Origin: Perkinsus olseni
Taxonomy: Eukaryota > Perkinsozoa > Perkinsida > Perkinsidae
Assembly: GCA_013115135.1 (NCBI GenBank)
Contig: JABANP010000014.1
Location: 62,001 to 126,000 of the forward strand
Direction of reading: 5' to 3'
Length of the DNA: 64,000 nucleotides
Below, piece after piece: positions 22,012 to 34,753 of this stretch. Position 1 is the stretch's first letter; every line of letters starts with the position of its first letter. The translations under genes were made by a program, and so were the position numbers. A model generated the notes under the pieces. The model saw only the letters and a list, made by a program, of their open reading frames with translations, did not search any database and was not told the origin of the DNA.

Positions 22012-23036
22012 ATGGCCGGCAGCAGCAGCATCATCTCCTCACTCCGCTTGGCGAGGTCTCTCTCAAGTCAGAGGGCGTTCTCTTCGTCTACCGCAGGGAG
22101 TGCAGGAGTTAACTACAAATCCCTCCTTCGGCCGTGGAAAGCTATGAAGCTTACCCAGGAGAATCTGGATGAAGTCAGACAGCAGTCATTGGGCACTCAC
22201 AGCCTAGTGGCACTAGTCCATCAGGTCATGCTGGTCAACACTTGGCCGAAGGCCTTCCCTTTCCCACCCGACTGCTTCGATAAATTAGATGGTGCCCCGG
22301 ACGCCGGCTTCTATGAGGTCCCTAAGTTCGACATGCATATCAGTGAGAAAATGGCGGAGTGCCTGAAGACAAAATGGTAATATGGTAATCATTGGCGGTG
22401 GTCGCGGCGGCTCCTAGCGGTTCGCAGGTATGCAGATCTCCTGCCCATGGCTTGTAATGCGCACTTAGAACTGGGGGCGGGGGTCCGTAGTTACTTCCCC
22501 GAGTCTTATACCCCGTCCACTGTGATTGGCTATGGTATGAATATGGCAGAGATGGAGGGGAATGAGGTCATACTCTGATTGTAGCAATGATCATCACAAT
22601 TGATGATGGTTTAGATCCTTACCGAGCGCCGTGTCCAGGATCTCAATATCAACCCTCACCTTCCCTACCAGGCTAGTGTATTTGACTGTATTACCTTAGC
22701 GTTCAGCATCCAATACCTTACTCAACCACACCTTGTCCTTTCTGAGGCCCACCGTCTACTACGTCCGGGCGGCATCCTTATCATCAGTTACACAGATCGT
22801 TGCTTCGAGACCAAGGTGAAACCATCATCGTGCTGCTACGCGTCCAGAGCTGTCGCCCACTTCCCCTTTAGGTGACTGACCTGTGGTATAGGTCATCCAT
22901 GCTGCAAAGAGCTTTGCTATGCCGTAGCTACCTTCACTATAGCGGAGCAGTGGGGTGTTGGAGTGAGCTCAGAGCTGGTTGGTCCTACCTAGACGATGAT
23001 GAGCCTCTTATTGTCATGTGGGCCCGCAAGTCCTAG
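22012..23036 (+). CDS. SAM-dependent methyltransferase (type-11), probably mitochondrial
   Basis: The first exon begins MAGSSSIISSLRLARSLSSQ, Ser/Arg-rich and acid-free, resembling a mitochondrial presequence (an in-frame ATG at 21886 gives a longer version). It continues with KAMKLTQENLDEVRQQSLGT and VPKFDMHISEKMAECL. The next exons contain ADLLPMACNAHLELGAGVRS and YTPSTVIGYGMNMAEMEGNE. Then comes the diagnostic DCITLAFSIQYLTQP ... VLSEAHRLLRPGGILIISYT, the motif-IV to post-motif region of type-11 methyltransferases. The last exon ends YLDDDEPLIVMWARKS-stop. Close relatives with this arrangement are uncharacterised methyltransferases; the substrate is unknown. It follows phytochelatin synthase by about 200 bp. 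Confidence 0.75.
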
Positions 23037-23093
23037 TTTCTACCCTCCTAGAGTCGTTGTGTCCACCCTCCATTCGATCAACAGGCTGTTTAC

Positions 23094-26000
23094 ATGCCAC
23101 CTCGTCGTCGTCGACAGCCTCCTAGACGGGCGGCAAAGCGAGCTGCCAGTGACCCTCCGGAGGATGATGATAGCACAGCTCCTGCTACTGCGGAGGCAGC
23201 ATCCTCCTCTTCTTCATCGTCCTCATCAACGGCAGCAGCAGGGGGAGGGGAAGGGGCGCCAGCCAGGCGTGGGGGTGCCCCTAAACCGTTAGTAGACGGG
23301 CAGGACCATGCTCTCTTACAGCACCATCACAACACCGATGAAGTGGGTTGCTGTAGATGTCAGGCACTTCATTAGGGTAGCATTCCTGTGTCAGGATGAG
23401 GTTGATGTTGTTGATGAGGACCAGACTCCACTCCAGATCGCTAAAGATATCCTCATAGAGCTGGACAAGTGCCTCTTGGAGACAGCTACACTCGCCGACG
23501 TCAAGCGGGTGTACTAATGCTGCCTGGATTCCAAGCTCCGTCGATCCTTTCGCCAGGTACAAGCTACGGCATCATCTCAAGAACATCCGTTGGGAATTGG
23601 CTGACACTGCTGACGTTAGAGATGAAGTAACGCAGCAGTCAGCTCGGGTAGCAGTGAGCTTACCCTGGTCAGGAGCCTGCAGAGCAAGAGGAAGTATTGG
23701 TAGTGAATCAACTGTATAAGAAGCTCGAACGATGCATATGTCGGAGGATCTTCCACAGGAATGATAATGGTGAGGGGGTGCCTACTGACAGGACCATCAT
23801 AACATTCGCTAGTATTGCTGGTGCACCAGGTATAGCCTTTGTGGCTAGTGTGTTGACCATGCATCCAGCCTTCATTGTGGACGCCTTTGCTGCTATCAAG
23901 CTGTTCATTCCACAGCTCACTGCTCCTGTACTCCAGGGTCTATCGAAGGTAGTGTGGTAGGGGATGAGGATTGTGTTGATAGAAGGTAGTAGGCCCTGTA
24001 TAGAGGGATGGAAGGAATCATCGGGTGGTATGAAGCGGCAAATAGAGCAGGCTATACAAGCATGGATGGACTACTCACTCAAGGTCGACCCTGTCTTGGC
24101 TAAAAAGGTATCTTGGTAGGTATCGTAACAAGTTAGCATCTTTCTCAATAATAAGATACGTATATTGCTGAGTGAGTTCCATCGTAAGGACAGGCGCCCT
24201 ACCGAATTAGAGAATCTTTTGGTGGAGCTTTATCAACCAATACTATGGAAGCAACTTACTGTCACCAACTGGAAGGTGGGTGGCTGGCTCTGGCTGACAT
24301 CATCGCATCTTCCAGTCGCTGTTGGTGGTACAGATTCGTCTCAATGCCATAGCTACCCTCGGGGATGCGTTCCCCATATGCAATTCAACACTGCATGCTG
24401 AGATGGAGCGGACGATGGATATGCAGATCCGAGCCTTGGTTAGTGGTATGACGGATAAACACGACCAGGTGCTGCTGCTGCTTGGGTAGTGTCAGTGGTA
24501 GTGATGACGGTGGTCGAAGCAGGTACGTAGGATAGCCGTCAACAAGGTTTGTGAGTCTCTGGCCATACAATGGAGGGCAATATCGGGAGACCATCGTTCT
24601 GTACTACTCTATAACATCATTAATAAATGTGCTAAGGATAAGAGGAGTGCAGCAGTGAGGATGGCCGTAGTCCAAGGCATAAGGAGGATAATCAGGAACT
24701 GCGCCATATCCCACCAGGTAGCCTGCTAGGCTGCCTGACTTAAGACGTCGCAGCGTTGGTTAGTAGATAATGGGCCCTGTCCTGCCCAAGATCGGTGAGA
24801 TGATATATGACCCGTCACCCCAGGTTAGGTTAGAGTAATAATAATAATAACCCAGCTACTACTACCACGACCCCTGCAGGTAATTTTACTCTTGTTGCAG
24901 GTACTGTAAGCTACTGCAGGACCTTCAGAATACGGAGGGTATCAACCTAGGGGACATGGCCGAGGGTCACCAGAAATTAACGAATCGTCTCGTGGTAGAG
25001 CATGCTTATGCTATGAGGAAGAAGGAGAAGTTCACCCAACAGTAGTATAACAGGCTGCATCAGCCTTCCTCGATGGATAGAGGTATTATCAGGGATGTGA
25101 AACAGGCCGAACAAGAGAAGGATGTCTACGTACAGATAGCCTGTAGTCTAGGATCGATACTGGGACAGAAGATATTCAGGAGCATGGATGTGAAAGTATT
25201 GCCCTTACCACTCCATCCGCTACTCGTCATTCCCGCTTGTCGTTCCCCAGGGTCTCAAGCAGTTGGCTAAAGCTGACGTGAATGTGTTCATAGCCCTCAT
25301 GGCCAACTGTCATGATGCTGAGGGCGCGACACCCACTGCTAGGATAAGATTCGCAGCAGCTCTCTTCAAACGTGAGGCTTCCCGCTCCATTTCGCACTGT
25401 CTTCTACCGTCCGCGTTCGCCCTCAGTCGCGATGGATATGATATCGAAAGAAGATGAGCGCCATGAGTCCATAGTGGAAGCTGCTGCTGAGAATGATGGT
25501 GTCAGGATCAAATTGACCCACACTAGAGTATGGGCGTCAGTCCCTTTGCCGTTGGCCAGCCTCACGCTCCATTGTAGGTACTCCTCAGGGGTGTTGTTGA
25601 ACTGCTCAGCGCCGAGGATGTTCACAAAATACTGCACTTCGAGGAAGCCAGTACAAGCCGACCTACTAAGAGAGCTAGACCTAAGAAGCGTGCCCGGACG
25701 CAGTAAGGAGGCACAAGCCACTACTGGACAATGTACGGCGGCTCGCCTTCAGAAATGACGAGGAGGGCGATGAGGCGGAGAACATTATACGGCAACGTGA
25801 TGACTTCTATCAGAACTTCCTCACCGACTATAACATGACCAAGCTTTTAGAACCGTCACGGGGATGTTTTATTGAGGCTGTTGAGGTGACGCCAGCCGGG
25901 AGCTGACGGCCTCTCGGGCAGAGGCTCTCTGGGCGGTTGAGTACTTGGGCTGTTTTCATGACGCCCTTAGATACTACGCTTGTTGAGTCCGGAGGCGTAC

Positions 26001-27806
26001 AAGCATGTTAAGGACAGGGTTGTACGCTTCGTTAAGTCAACATCCTCCAGGGCTAAGAAGAATGCTGATATTGAAGAGGATCAGGATTACTATGTGAGCA
26101 ACAACCGCACCAGCTTTCCCACGCAAGGCTGTCGCCCTACTTCAGTACGGTATGCTGAGGCTAGCCTCCGCATGGAACGTCTCTAAGGACGCCATCACCA
26201 ACCTTGCCAAACGTATATCAGCATGCACTACCGTCCTCAATGGCAGTAGGTGTAGCAGCTCTCTGGGATCTTCTGATCCGGGTAATTGTCAGAATCGGAC
26301 ATGAGACGTCAAGCGGAGGTTGTCAGTAGCAGTCTGAAGGCCCTCAATGGCCCTCTCAAGGCCATGCTCGAGCTCAGACTTGAACCCAAGTACCTTCTAC
26401 CGCTGCAGGACCCTGTCTTGAAGCTCATAGAATCCTTGGTGGGCTATCACCAAACTGTTTCTTCCGTTGCGAATGCCTCGCAGGTTGATCACCTACCGTT
26501 TGGCCTCCCTGTAGAGTCCCAAGAGGACATATGCTCAGCCTTCTCCCTGGCTTTGCATATCCTCATCAACATCCGTTTGCAAGGGACCACCGCTACCAGC
26601 TCGTCAGCCGAGGTAGCGACCCCCGATAGCCCCGCTGGCGCTAGGCTTTCCCTTAGCAGTCCACTGATAACTTCCTTCTGGATGTCTTCACTGAACTGGG
26701 GGATACATTCCGCAATATGAAGCCTACCATGCGGCGAGGGGGCAAAGCTGAGGACATAGCCGATGCTGCACCGCTGGTGCATGAGATGGGGCATGTAGGT
26801 TGGGAGGAAGCAGCACTCAAGCTCGAGGATGCTCATGAGTTCACCGGCAGAGATACCTGCGTCACCTCACAACCACCGTCTTCCTTGAGGGTCTATCGAG
26901 TGGCACTGCCGAGGCCAGGATGTATGACATTGAGAGGACTATGTGGGAATGGGTCATCGCTAGTGGGTGGAACCCTAAGGTGAGACAGGTAGGCCTGAAC
27001 GTACCTCAGCGCCTGCCCGACAGATACCCGTTTGGAAGACCGTGGCTGATCTACTGCATGAGCTTGGATTTACCGGAAACATGTCCACGTCATTGGTCAT
27101 AAACACCCTGCAATTGAACTTATCTCAGTAAGCTGGTCTCTATTGTCCTCATCAGTAGACGGTGGTGGCTGCTAGTGTGTCCACGCTGCACCCTCAAGAG
27201 GGCGAGGAGGCCTTTATCGATAAGATGGCCAAAGTGGCGGCCACCAAATATGGTTATGATGCGCAGTTCAAGGAGTAAAGGGCTTCATGCTCGTGCTCAC
27301 GTTGAGGTATCACTGGCCCGTGTAGATTCTTACGGAAGAGGGTTATCTGTGAATGTGAGGATGATGAAGATGAAGAGGGGTATGCGGCGGAGGAGGATGC
27401 TTGCCATGAGCGGGTATGGCAGGCATTTAAGTAGGGCAGGACGCCTAGGGATGATCATATTCCTGTCCATTCATCAGGCGTGTTGCCCTGGGACCCCCTG
27501 TTAACAAGGCGCTGGCGGAGCTGCTTAACATAGAGGTAGAAGAGCTCCAGCCACAAGGGAACAACAAGGAGAATAACCCAGACCAGGTGGGAGGTGGCGG
27601 GATGCTGCCATCGTGGACGTTGAACATTGCCTCGTCAGGTCGGTGCCTCTGAGGGCAACGGTTCGATCACTCCCAAGGGAGGGCGGATGCATGGAGGTGG
27701 CTCCTCCTCTTCTAGTGCTCTCCCGGGGGAGGTCATCATCCAGTCTGGTGCGCCCACCCCAGTGCATCGTGAAGATGGTGGTGAGGATGCTGAGATGAGT
27801 GATTGA
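23094..27806 (+). CDS. NCAPG2: Condensin-II non-SMC subunit G2
   Basis: This large intron-rich gene starts with a basic, low-complexity N-terminus (MPPRRRRQPPRRAAKRAASD then a Ser run). The diagnostic part is near 24150-24420: LLSEFHRKDRRPTELENLL, LYQPILWKQLTVTNWKV and, after a splice, RLNAIATLGDAFPICNSTLH. This matches the G2 segment containing ELY-PILW-SL and R-NA---F-EAFPI. HEAT-like helical exons follow: RRIAVNKVCESLAIQWRAIS, RMAVVQGIRRIIRNC, GPVLPKIGEMIYDPSPQVR, FYQNFLTDYNMTKLLEP and ALLQYGMLRLASAWNVSKD. The tail contains NKALAELLNIEVEELQPQ and ends GGEDAEMSD at a TGA (27804-27806). Condensin II compacts chromosomes in the nucleus. At least a dozen introns, many near 50-70 nt, are implied, and exon ends were not all resolved. 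Confidence 0.72.
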
Positions 27807-27876
27807 GGAAAGCTACACCAATTTTACGTTATGCATGTTTCAATATATTCGCTGGCTCTGCGTGAGGAGGGAGCAA

Positions 27877-27894
27877 GGACTGCCGTAGCAGTCC
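27877..27894. repeat. Perfect 7-bp hairpin in the ClpS leader
   Basis: The sequence ggactgc-cgta-gcagtcc forms a perfect 7-bp stem with a 4-nt loop, 28 bp before the ClpS ATG. It could be a structured 5' leader element. The functional meaning is unknown and a chance origin is possible. Confidence 0.4.
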
Positions 27895-27921
27895 CGTGCG
27901 GCAAGTTTCTCTCTCACCAAC

Positions 27922-28518
27922 ATGATGACCGATAAGCGCCAGCGTCTAGCACGGCGGTGGCGTAACAGATCGGGAGCTTTGCTGCTTGTGGTTGTACTTG
28001 CAGTAACCCTTATATCCGGGAGATACCTCTTCAGTGGACTGTCGGTCGTCACTACTACTAAGGTGCTGCATCGCCATGGGTTGCTGCACACACGACTTCG
28101 TGCTGCCTTGTATCTAGGTGATGACCAACAAGCCTGGCGGACGGGAGCAAGAGCTAGAGCTGGCATCCACCACAGGAGGCTGGCAGGTCCTACTGCACAA
28201 TGATCAGTTCCATACATTCGATCAGGTATGGGCAATACTCTTGCCGGGGGGCTCATCCTCTCACTTAGGTGGCTGATATCGTCCATGACATGCTGGGGCA
28301 GGTGTCTCGGCAAGATGCATTCTCCGCAGCTTTAAAGGCAACCGCGTCTACTAAGAACCCTCTGCTCTCCTAGTTGTGTTATGGATCAGGCACATCGATA
28401 CGGTGAGAGCTCCCTCACGACAGCACCCCAGAGATCGGTGGCAGAACGATGGGTTAAGATGCTCACTGATAGGAAGATCACTGCGAGTGCAAGGCCTCTC
28501 TTCCAGGACGGCAGATGA
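27922..28518 (+). CDS. clpS: ClpS-like protease adaptor with hydrophobic leader
   Basis: Exon 1 begins MMTDKRQRLARRWRNRSG, followed by a hydrophobic span (ALLLVVVLAVTLISGRYLF) and a basic, hydroxylated stretch. That is the arrangement of a signal-anchor plus transit-like peptide. A 40-nt intron leads to the ClpS core GGWQVLLHNDQFHTFDQ. After a second intron follows VADIVHDMLGQVSRQDAFSA. Family members dock on Clp/Hsp100 chaperones and deliver N-degron substrates; the conserved HND-x-x-x-TF motif that binds the N-terminal residue is intact. The reading then needs removal of 28346-28373 (28 nt, gtctac...ctcctag) to continue as VMDQAHRYGESSLTTAPQRS to a TGA at 28516-28518. Eukaryotic ClpS is normally plastid-derived, so this suggests a relict plastid. 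That is an inference. Confidence 0.75.
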
Positions 28519-28595
28519 CGTTTCTCGATCACCTCCTTGTTGTTGCGTTGATCATTCATCAGTACTGTTAGCAAGTTTTTGTCATCGAGTGTTGT

Positions 28596-31500
28596 ATGGA
28601 TGCCCTATTACGGACGGTCGACGCTCGAGTATCGGTTATCGATACTCAGCTTGCCTTGAGGGATGCGCTTGATGTGTTGGATCGTAATGGGACTAATAGC
28701 CCTGAGGTAAGGCTTTCCGCTGGTACAGCTCCCCTGATGAGGCCTTTCGTTGTGCAGGGCTACAAGGTTTTCACCAAGCTCTTCGACACCTGTCGTAGCG
28801 GAGGGCCGGAGTTGGTCACAGCTATCCTAGCTGATACCGATGTGATGAGCTCAATGCTGCAGAACATCGTACCCAGGCTGCAGGGTATCGAGGACTCGGA
28901 GGCGCTGCAGGTGATCACCTAGTGCATCACAACGTCATCATTTCCACATGTTACCATCAGGACTGCCTCTCGTTCTTGGGTCTCCTGGTGGCTGAGACGC
29001 CGGCTAAGGCTGATGATGACGAGGAGAAGAGACGTACAGTAGACCGACTTCAGGATAGATGTGCCGAGAGGATCCTCGACCTGTCCAAGGGGGGGTCCGA
29101 GATAGTAGCCCTCATCACCAAACAGGATTCTGATATGTAGGCTACTTGACTCTATTCCTGCTGTGAGGGGTGAGATCAGGTACCTCCTCTACGCGGAGCT
29201 ACGGCTTATACAAAGCCTTCACAAGAGGTTCCCCGTGTAATAACATCTGCTGTATTGGAAGCACCTGAGGTAGGCATCACCATGCCGACCGCATCGCCAT
29301 TGTCGATGACAGGTTGTTGCGTCTTTGGTTGATTTGCTCAAGAGCTGTCCAGCTGCCTTCGTTCGTAATGAGTGTCTATCTCTTGTACACAATATGGTGT
29401 CCGCTGCCGCCGATCAAGCTGGTGGACGCCCAATCGTTGACGCTGCTGAGGAAATGCAGATATTCCCGATGCTGGCCTTCCAAGGCAAGGTCCTGCTCCT
29501 GGCTTCTTTTGGTCAGTTCTTGCCGAATTCTAGGTGTTATCGAAGCCCTCTTCGGCATAGTCCTCGAGGACCCCGTGGCCTCGGCTGGCGATGTACCAGT
29601 AGTAGCATTAGACACCAACCTAGAGCTTCTCAAGCATGAGAAGACCCGACGATTCTGGCGAACAGGAGGGAGGGAAAGTGCTGAGTGGGCCCTCGAGGTC
29701 TTCAGGTCATAATGCTCGTACATCCCTATCTTGCTATGATGCCTACCTCTCAGGCATGCACTCTATCCGAACCATCGTCAGCGCCGCAACAGCGAGCTCC
29801 CCGATGAGGATCTCTTCCCCGAACAGCAGCAGAGCGATGAGGACCTAAAGGGTATACCAGATGTTGGAACGTTCAGGACGGTACCATCCACCACCGGAAG
29901 CCTCTTCAGCTTTACAGTCGACACTTGGCAGGTGTGGCCCACCCTTAAGCTATCGATGGAGATCCTCCAGACCTACTGGGGTTCATCTAGCTCGACGGCG
30001 AAGCGCGATGAAGGGCAGAGCGAAGAGAAGGCCTATTGCATAGACCTGGGCATAGTGGAGATCATCGCTGACCAGATCGACAAGTACGGGGACCGCTTAC
30101 TGGCCGGACTCTAGTGCTTCGATCTCGCTGTTGCAGTTACCACCTCTCTGATGAATGCCGTCGTGATCTGCTCAACATCCTTCTCATTCTACTGCAATCC
30201 TGCGGGGCGGCGACTGTTGAGAAGCTCACGACTAGTGGTAAGCGACTCTTAGACAGCTGATGCTCTACGGGCGCAACAGCAGGTTCGGCAGCAGTACCAC
30301 CCCTTTGGAAAATCGCCAGTCTGATGGTGCAGTCGCCTCCTCCCTCTGTATCATTTCGCTCATCAGTCTCCAGTTTTATCGAGAAGGTGGGGGGGGGCGT
30401 CAGGTTCTATCGGCCGTGAGCCTCATGGATGCACTTCCACCTCAGGCGACCGACTTACCTCAGGCAGTCTCGAGTGTTATACAGAATTCCCTCTGCGCTT
30501 CCTTCAGCGCTAGGGTTGCTGGTATGTCGGGTACGCCTGATGACGATCATTATCACGATACGGGCGATGTACCCGCAGTGCCCACCCCTGGGGCCTGGGT
30601 CATCTCTCACCTTAAGGGCGTAGCGGCAGTTGTAGCGGATAAGGACTCAGCAGCAGCAGATGACTTGTCGCAAGCAGCCATGCATATCAATGCTTGGTTC
30701 TCGCTACAACTGCTGATGAACTGTGTAAAGGGGAAGAATGCTCAAGCTCAGAAGATGCTGGTAGGGCGACCTAGACGGGCTGCGTTTAATCTTAAAGTCT
30801 TCAGTCTTCGTCGGCAGTGATGCCAAGTTCGAGTGGTGCCGGATATCAGTCCTTGCTCTCCTACCTCGACAAGATTCTCTTGAATCTTGCCAGCAGTTTG
30901 GCTCCTCCTGAGCATGTCGATGATGATGGGGAGCAGGGGAGTGATGTTGCAGTGTGGACGAAGGACCCGTCCAGCGTGGTCACCACCGTGATAGCGATCC
31001 TCCAGACTTTACTAGTGTTCCGCGTTGATGCCGATGCTGATGACGCTATCAGCACGGAGCCCATATACCTCAGGGTGCTTCAAGGTTTGCTGAAATATCG
31101 AGGAGCTAGGGGGCAGGGTAAGACCACTGCCTCCAAGGGATTGGGCGATCGCCATGCTCTCTAGGTAGACATCAATGGTTTGGCCTCCCTCCTGCTGGGT
31201 ACCTGTCTGAAGCCATCCTGTGCTAATAGCGATCTTGCCACCTCGATCATTGAGGAAGATGTTGGTGTTGTTGAGGTATACCAGGCAGGAGCTGCACTAT
31301 TGGATAGCGTCCCTCGACCTGTAGTACAAAGCAATACTGTTGCGAGGAGGCCAACTTGGTGAGAATAACGCGCTGTCTTGAGGGAGTGATCCAACGCTCG
31401 ATAGGTATCCTTCATTCTTCATACAGCTAGCACAGCGAGCTCATCAGGATGCTCAAAGATCCTTGGTTCAACAGACTCTCAGGATGAGGACCTCTACCCG

Positions 31501-32207
31501 ACGGGATGACGAGGCATCTAAGCTCCGTAGCCTGCTGGACGTCCAGCAGAGAGAGGTGGCCAGGTCGAAGCAGGAGGCTAATGACACCCTCCAGGTCCGT
31601 GCCATGGTTATCCTGGCCGGGGATGGTTTCTCTGTAGGTATTGGCTGGGATGTCGGAGCAACTGTCCGAGTTGAGGGATACTGATACAGCAAGCCTACTG
31701 CAACGGGTAGAGGCTCTGCAGACAGCCAACGCTGCCTTGACGGATGAGGTGGAGGCTTTGAAGGGGGACAACGAGAACCTCGCTAAGTTCCTGATAGCGG
31801 AACGCGAGGCCGCATCACGCTTGCTGGCTGAGTCCTCCTACCAAATCAAGGCCCTTGCAGGGTGAGTCATCTCAGTCATCTCGACTCTTCATAATGTGCC
31901 ATCCTCATCCAGGTGTTACCGCGATGAGAATCTTAGAGTTCAGAAGTTGATAGCCCAACAGCAGCATGGGAGGAGTCCATCGCCCGATGACAGAGCAGCA
32001 GCGGCTGAAGAGACCTCAGCGAGTCGAGATCTTATTAACCTGATAGTAGCATTGAAGAACGTCTGCCCTTCTGCACTTGACATACTGGCAGCACCGATCG
32101 ACCAACCTATATCCAATCGGTTGCCTCCGAACGCCAAGCAGGCCGATACTGCTGCCGCGGTTGTTGGTGATGACGAAAGAGGCAGCCATAGCCCCTCAGC
32201 ATCATGA
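28596..32207 (+). CDS. USO1: Golgi vesicle-tethering factor p115/USO1
   Basis: The gene starts 77 bp after ClpS (MDALLRTVDARVSVIDTQLA, matching the first helix of the p115 head). Clear joins include the 51-nt-scale intron after NSPE and the one before DCLSFLGLLVAET. The armadillo-like head is recognisable by SLVDLLKSCPAAFVRNECLS, LLDSIPAVRGEIRYLLYAEL and, near 31160-31290, VDINGLASLLLGTCLKPS with a following EEDVG segment, which fits the end of the p115 head domain. A coiled-coil tail follows: SKLRSLLDVQQREVARSKQE, SLLQRVEALQTANAALTDEV and AKFLIAEREAASRLLAESSY. The C-terminus ends ERGSHSPSAS. p115 tethers COPI/COPII vesicles at the Golgi with Rab1. The tail is shorter than in animals. Confidence 0.7.
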
Positions 32208-32355
32208 CGATAATTGTTCCATTGTTAAGTTCACTTCTCTATTACATTTGCACCACCACTGACCACCGTTTCTCAGTCCATGCCTGCTGTTGCTGCTCTG
32301 TAGTCACTGTAAACTGGGTACTCCCCTCTGGCGAGTTAACTTACGTCATGTCATC

Positions 32356-34590
32356 ATGATGAACCTCCTTCTACGGATGGCCGTCATGGCCTCTCTCCAT
32401 CTTGCAGTGAGCGGCGATCCCTTGATACCGGCCCAGTGGATTCCCCGGCACTTCTGCCTAGAAGTAACACCTCCAGGCAGCTCCAACCATCATTAGCCCC
32501 TCCCTCAGGCTGTGGGCCCTCGGAGGAGTGTCTTCAACCTCAAGCCACTTGCTCGGGCAGTAGACAGCCAGGCGACCCTTCACAACATCACCATTGGGGA
32601 GTACACCGGCGATGCTACCCTTATTTCTAGTGTTTGTCAAGGTGAGCGCCTGCGCCTTTCCCGTCGGGGCAGCGGCCACTGTAGTAATGGTAGGTCTGCA
32701 AGATGTGCCTTCCATGGCCAGCAACTCTGACAATGCCACTGTCGGAGCCATCAAGCTATCTAACGACGAGATGCTGAGGATCGGAGGCTGGGACAACACC
32801 GATTGGCACCTTGCCGACCCTCGAGGCATCAACGAGTGGGCGTTACTTCTCGGGCCATCATTTTTCTGATGACCCCCTGCCAGGTCGCTGGGCGTCAGAC
32901 TTACTCACAAAGCAGGTGATAGGCAGTACTGCCGGTATGATAGGAATGGATGGGTGCTTCACCAAGAGTTCCCCTGTGATGCTACTGCTGGAAGCGTTCC
33001 TCACATAGTTGAGTCACAATTCTACAATAACCCCGAAGGTAACAACAACAACCCCTGAGAGGACCTTGTCGATGCAGGATGATATTCATTCTGTAACACT
33101 CACAGTAGACGCCCACCCATCATGCACGATTAGCTCTGCTGTGATCGTGTCTCAGATGGCTGCTCTGTGTACCTCCGATATGCCCCCACCGCAGCGGCCT
33201 GTCCAATACTCAATCTCAGCGTCCTCGGCCAGGAGATCGATCCCCATCAGTAACGCCTTCTGTGTAGCCCGCTATCGTATTATCTCTAGCTTGTCCTCAG
33301 GCCCCGAGTGCTTGGTGGGTTACTCCTATTCGCCATCGGCATCCCTCTCTGCATGAGAGGCCTCAGGATGGCCAAACCCGGTGCATTCTTTTTTGGTTTC
33401 TTGCTCTCCGGGATTGTCGCCTTCGAGCTGATGGCCCAGCTGGCTTTCCACGATTCTAACTACTATGATTGGGATGATTCTGGTACCATGATCACCCCTC
33501 GCCCCAACCCACTTCTCTATTCCCGGCCCTCAGGTCGTGGTTTATCGGGGGTCTTGCCACATTACACCCTCTTGGAGACCATCTTCCTAGTCTTAGTATC
33601 CCTGTTGACGGCCTATGTAGTTGGCAAACTAGCTGTGCGCTGCCTGCCTTTCATCGTGGCCATCATCGGTGCCTGGGCTGGGTGTCTCCTCTGCTGGGTG
33701 TAGGCGTAGTAAGCCTCACTCGCCGTCCGATGCATGTCGACATTCTCAGGATATTCGACGCCATCATGACGCGTATGGCCTCTGAGAGCGGGTATGGAGG
33801 AGGTGGCGGGTCCATGGAGCAGCACGAGAACCTGGGATACAACACCATGGACCCCGACGAGGAGACCATAGCATGGCTCATGGGCCCGAGGAGTGTCGAT
33901 ATACTCAAGCATGGTTCGCAGCACTCCCTCTATGCAACAGGAGGCGGAGGCGGCATAGCACGTTACTTCCTCTACATCAGTATGTCGATACTCTCCTTCA
34001 TCTTCGGTGAGTCCTGCGGCTCCTGCGAGTGCCGTGAGTATCATTATCATCATCATCACTGTTCTAGCCCTCCTCTCCCTCGAGTCAATAGCCCCCTTCA
34101 TCATCATGGCTACTGCATTGGTCGGGGCAGCTCTCATAGTGCAGGGTTTCGGGACTACCTTCTTCGCCCTGAAGAGAGTGCAGCCGTCGCAGTCTCTATC
34201 AGATCTCGTTATTGAGTCCCCATCAGGTAGTCTGCTTTCTTCTGCTTCCCTCCCAAAAGGGTCGCCATTTGTCGCTCAGATTGGTCCGACTGGCTGGTGC
34301 TCTTACTGTTACTAGTGGTGTTCGCGTGGGGTGTAGCCATACAGTCTAAGAACTATGATAAGGTGCTTGATGACGCTGCTTACTGTATGGAAGCCGTTCT
34401 CCTATACGATGCTGGTACGGTCATGTACCGAGCGAATAGTTCCATGATTTCTCCACGACCACGAGACGAAGGAGGACACGAGGAGCTGATGCCCTCAACG
34501 CCTGATTCACGGCGCCTCACACCAGCGGCTGGCACCTATCCGGGAGGGGGCAGCAGCAGGCACCGACGCCGTGTATCACAGGCTGGATGA
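32356..34590 (+). CDS. TMEM198-like (DUF4203) multi-pass membrane protein
   Basis: The start MMNLLLRMAVMASLHLAVSG is a signal peptide. Lumenal or extracellular exons follow (RSVFNLKPLARAVDSQATLH, EMLRIGGWDNTDWHLADP, VTLTVDAHPSCTISSAVIVS). From about 33308 a hydrophobic block begins with GGLLLFAIGIPLCMRGLRMA-KPGAFFFGFLLSGIVAFELM, the repeated-helix start typical of DUF4203 proteins. It continues with helices ETIFLVLVSLLTAYVVGKLA, VSIIIIIITVLALLSLESIA and IIMATALVGAALIVQGFG, then a further helix DWLVLLLLLVVFAWG and a polar cytoplasmic tail ending RRVSQAG at 34590. Members are poorly characterised; TMEM198 modulates Wnt signalling in vertebrates. An N-terminal ectodomain attached to this block is an unusual arrangement. 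Confidence 0.5.
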
Positions 34591-34753
34591 GGGACGTTGA
34601 TTACTGTGCACCTAGTGACCCGTTTTCATTGGCTGTCTGCCTTGATTTGGTCAATCGTCAGCGGTTAACCTAGAAGACAACTGTATTCGGCTGGTCGCCA
34701 GTTCGGGAGCAGCAGTCACCTACGCTAGCCTCCCATTAGTAGTGTTTATCACA

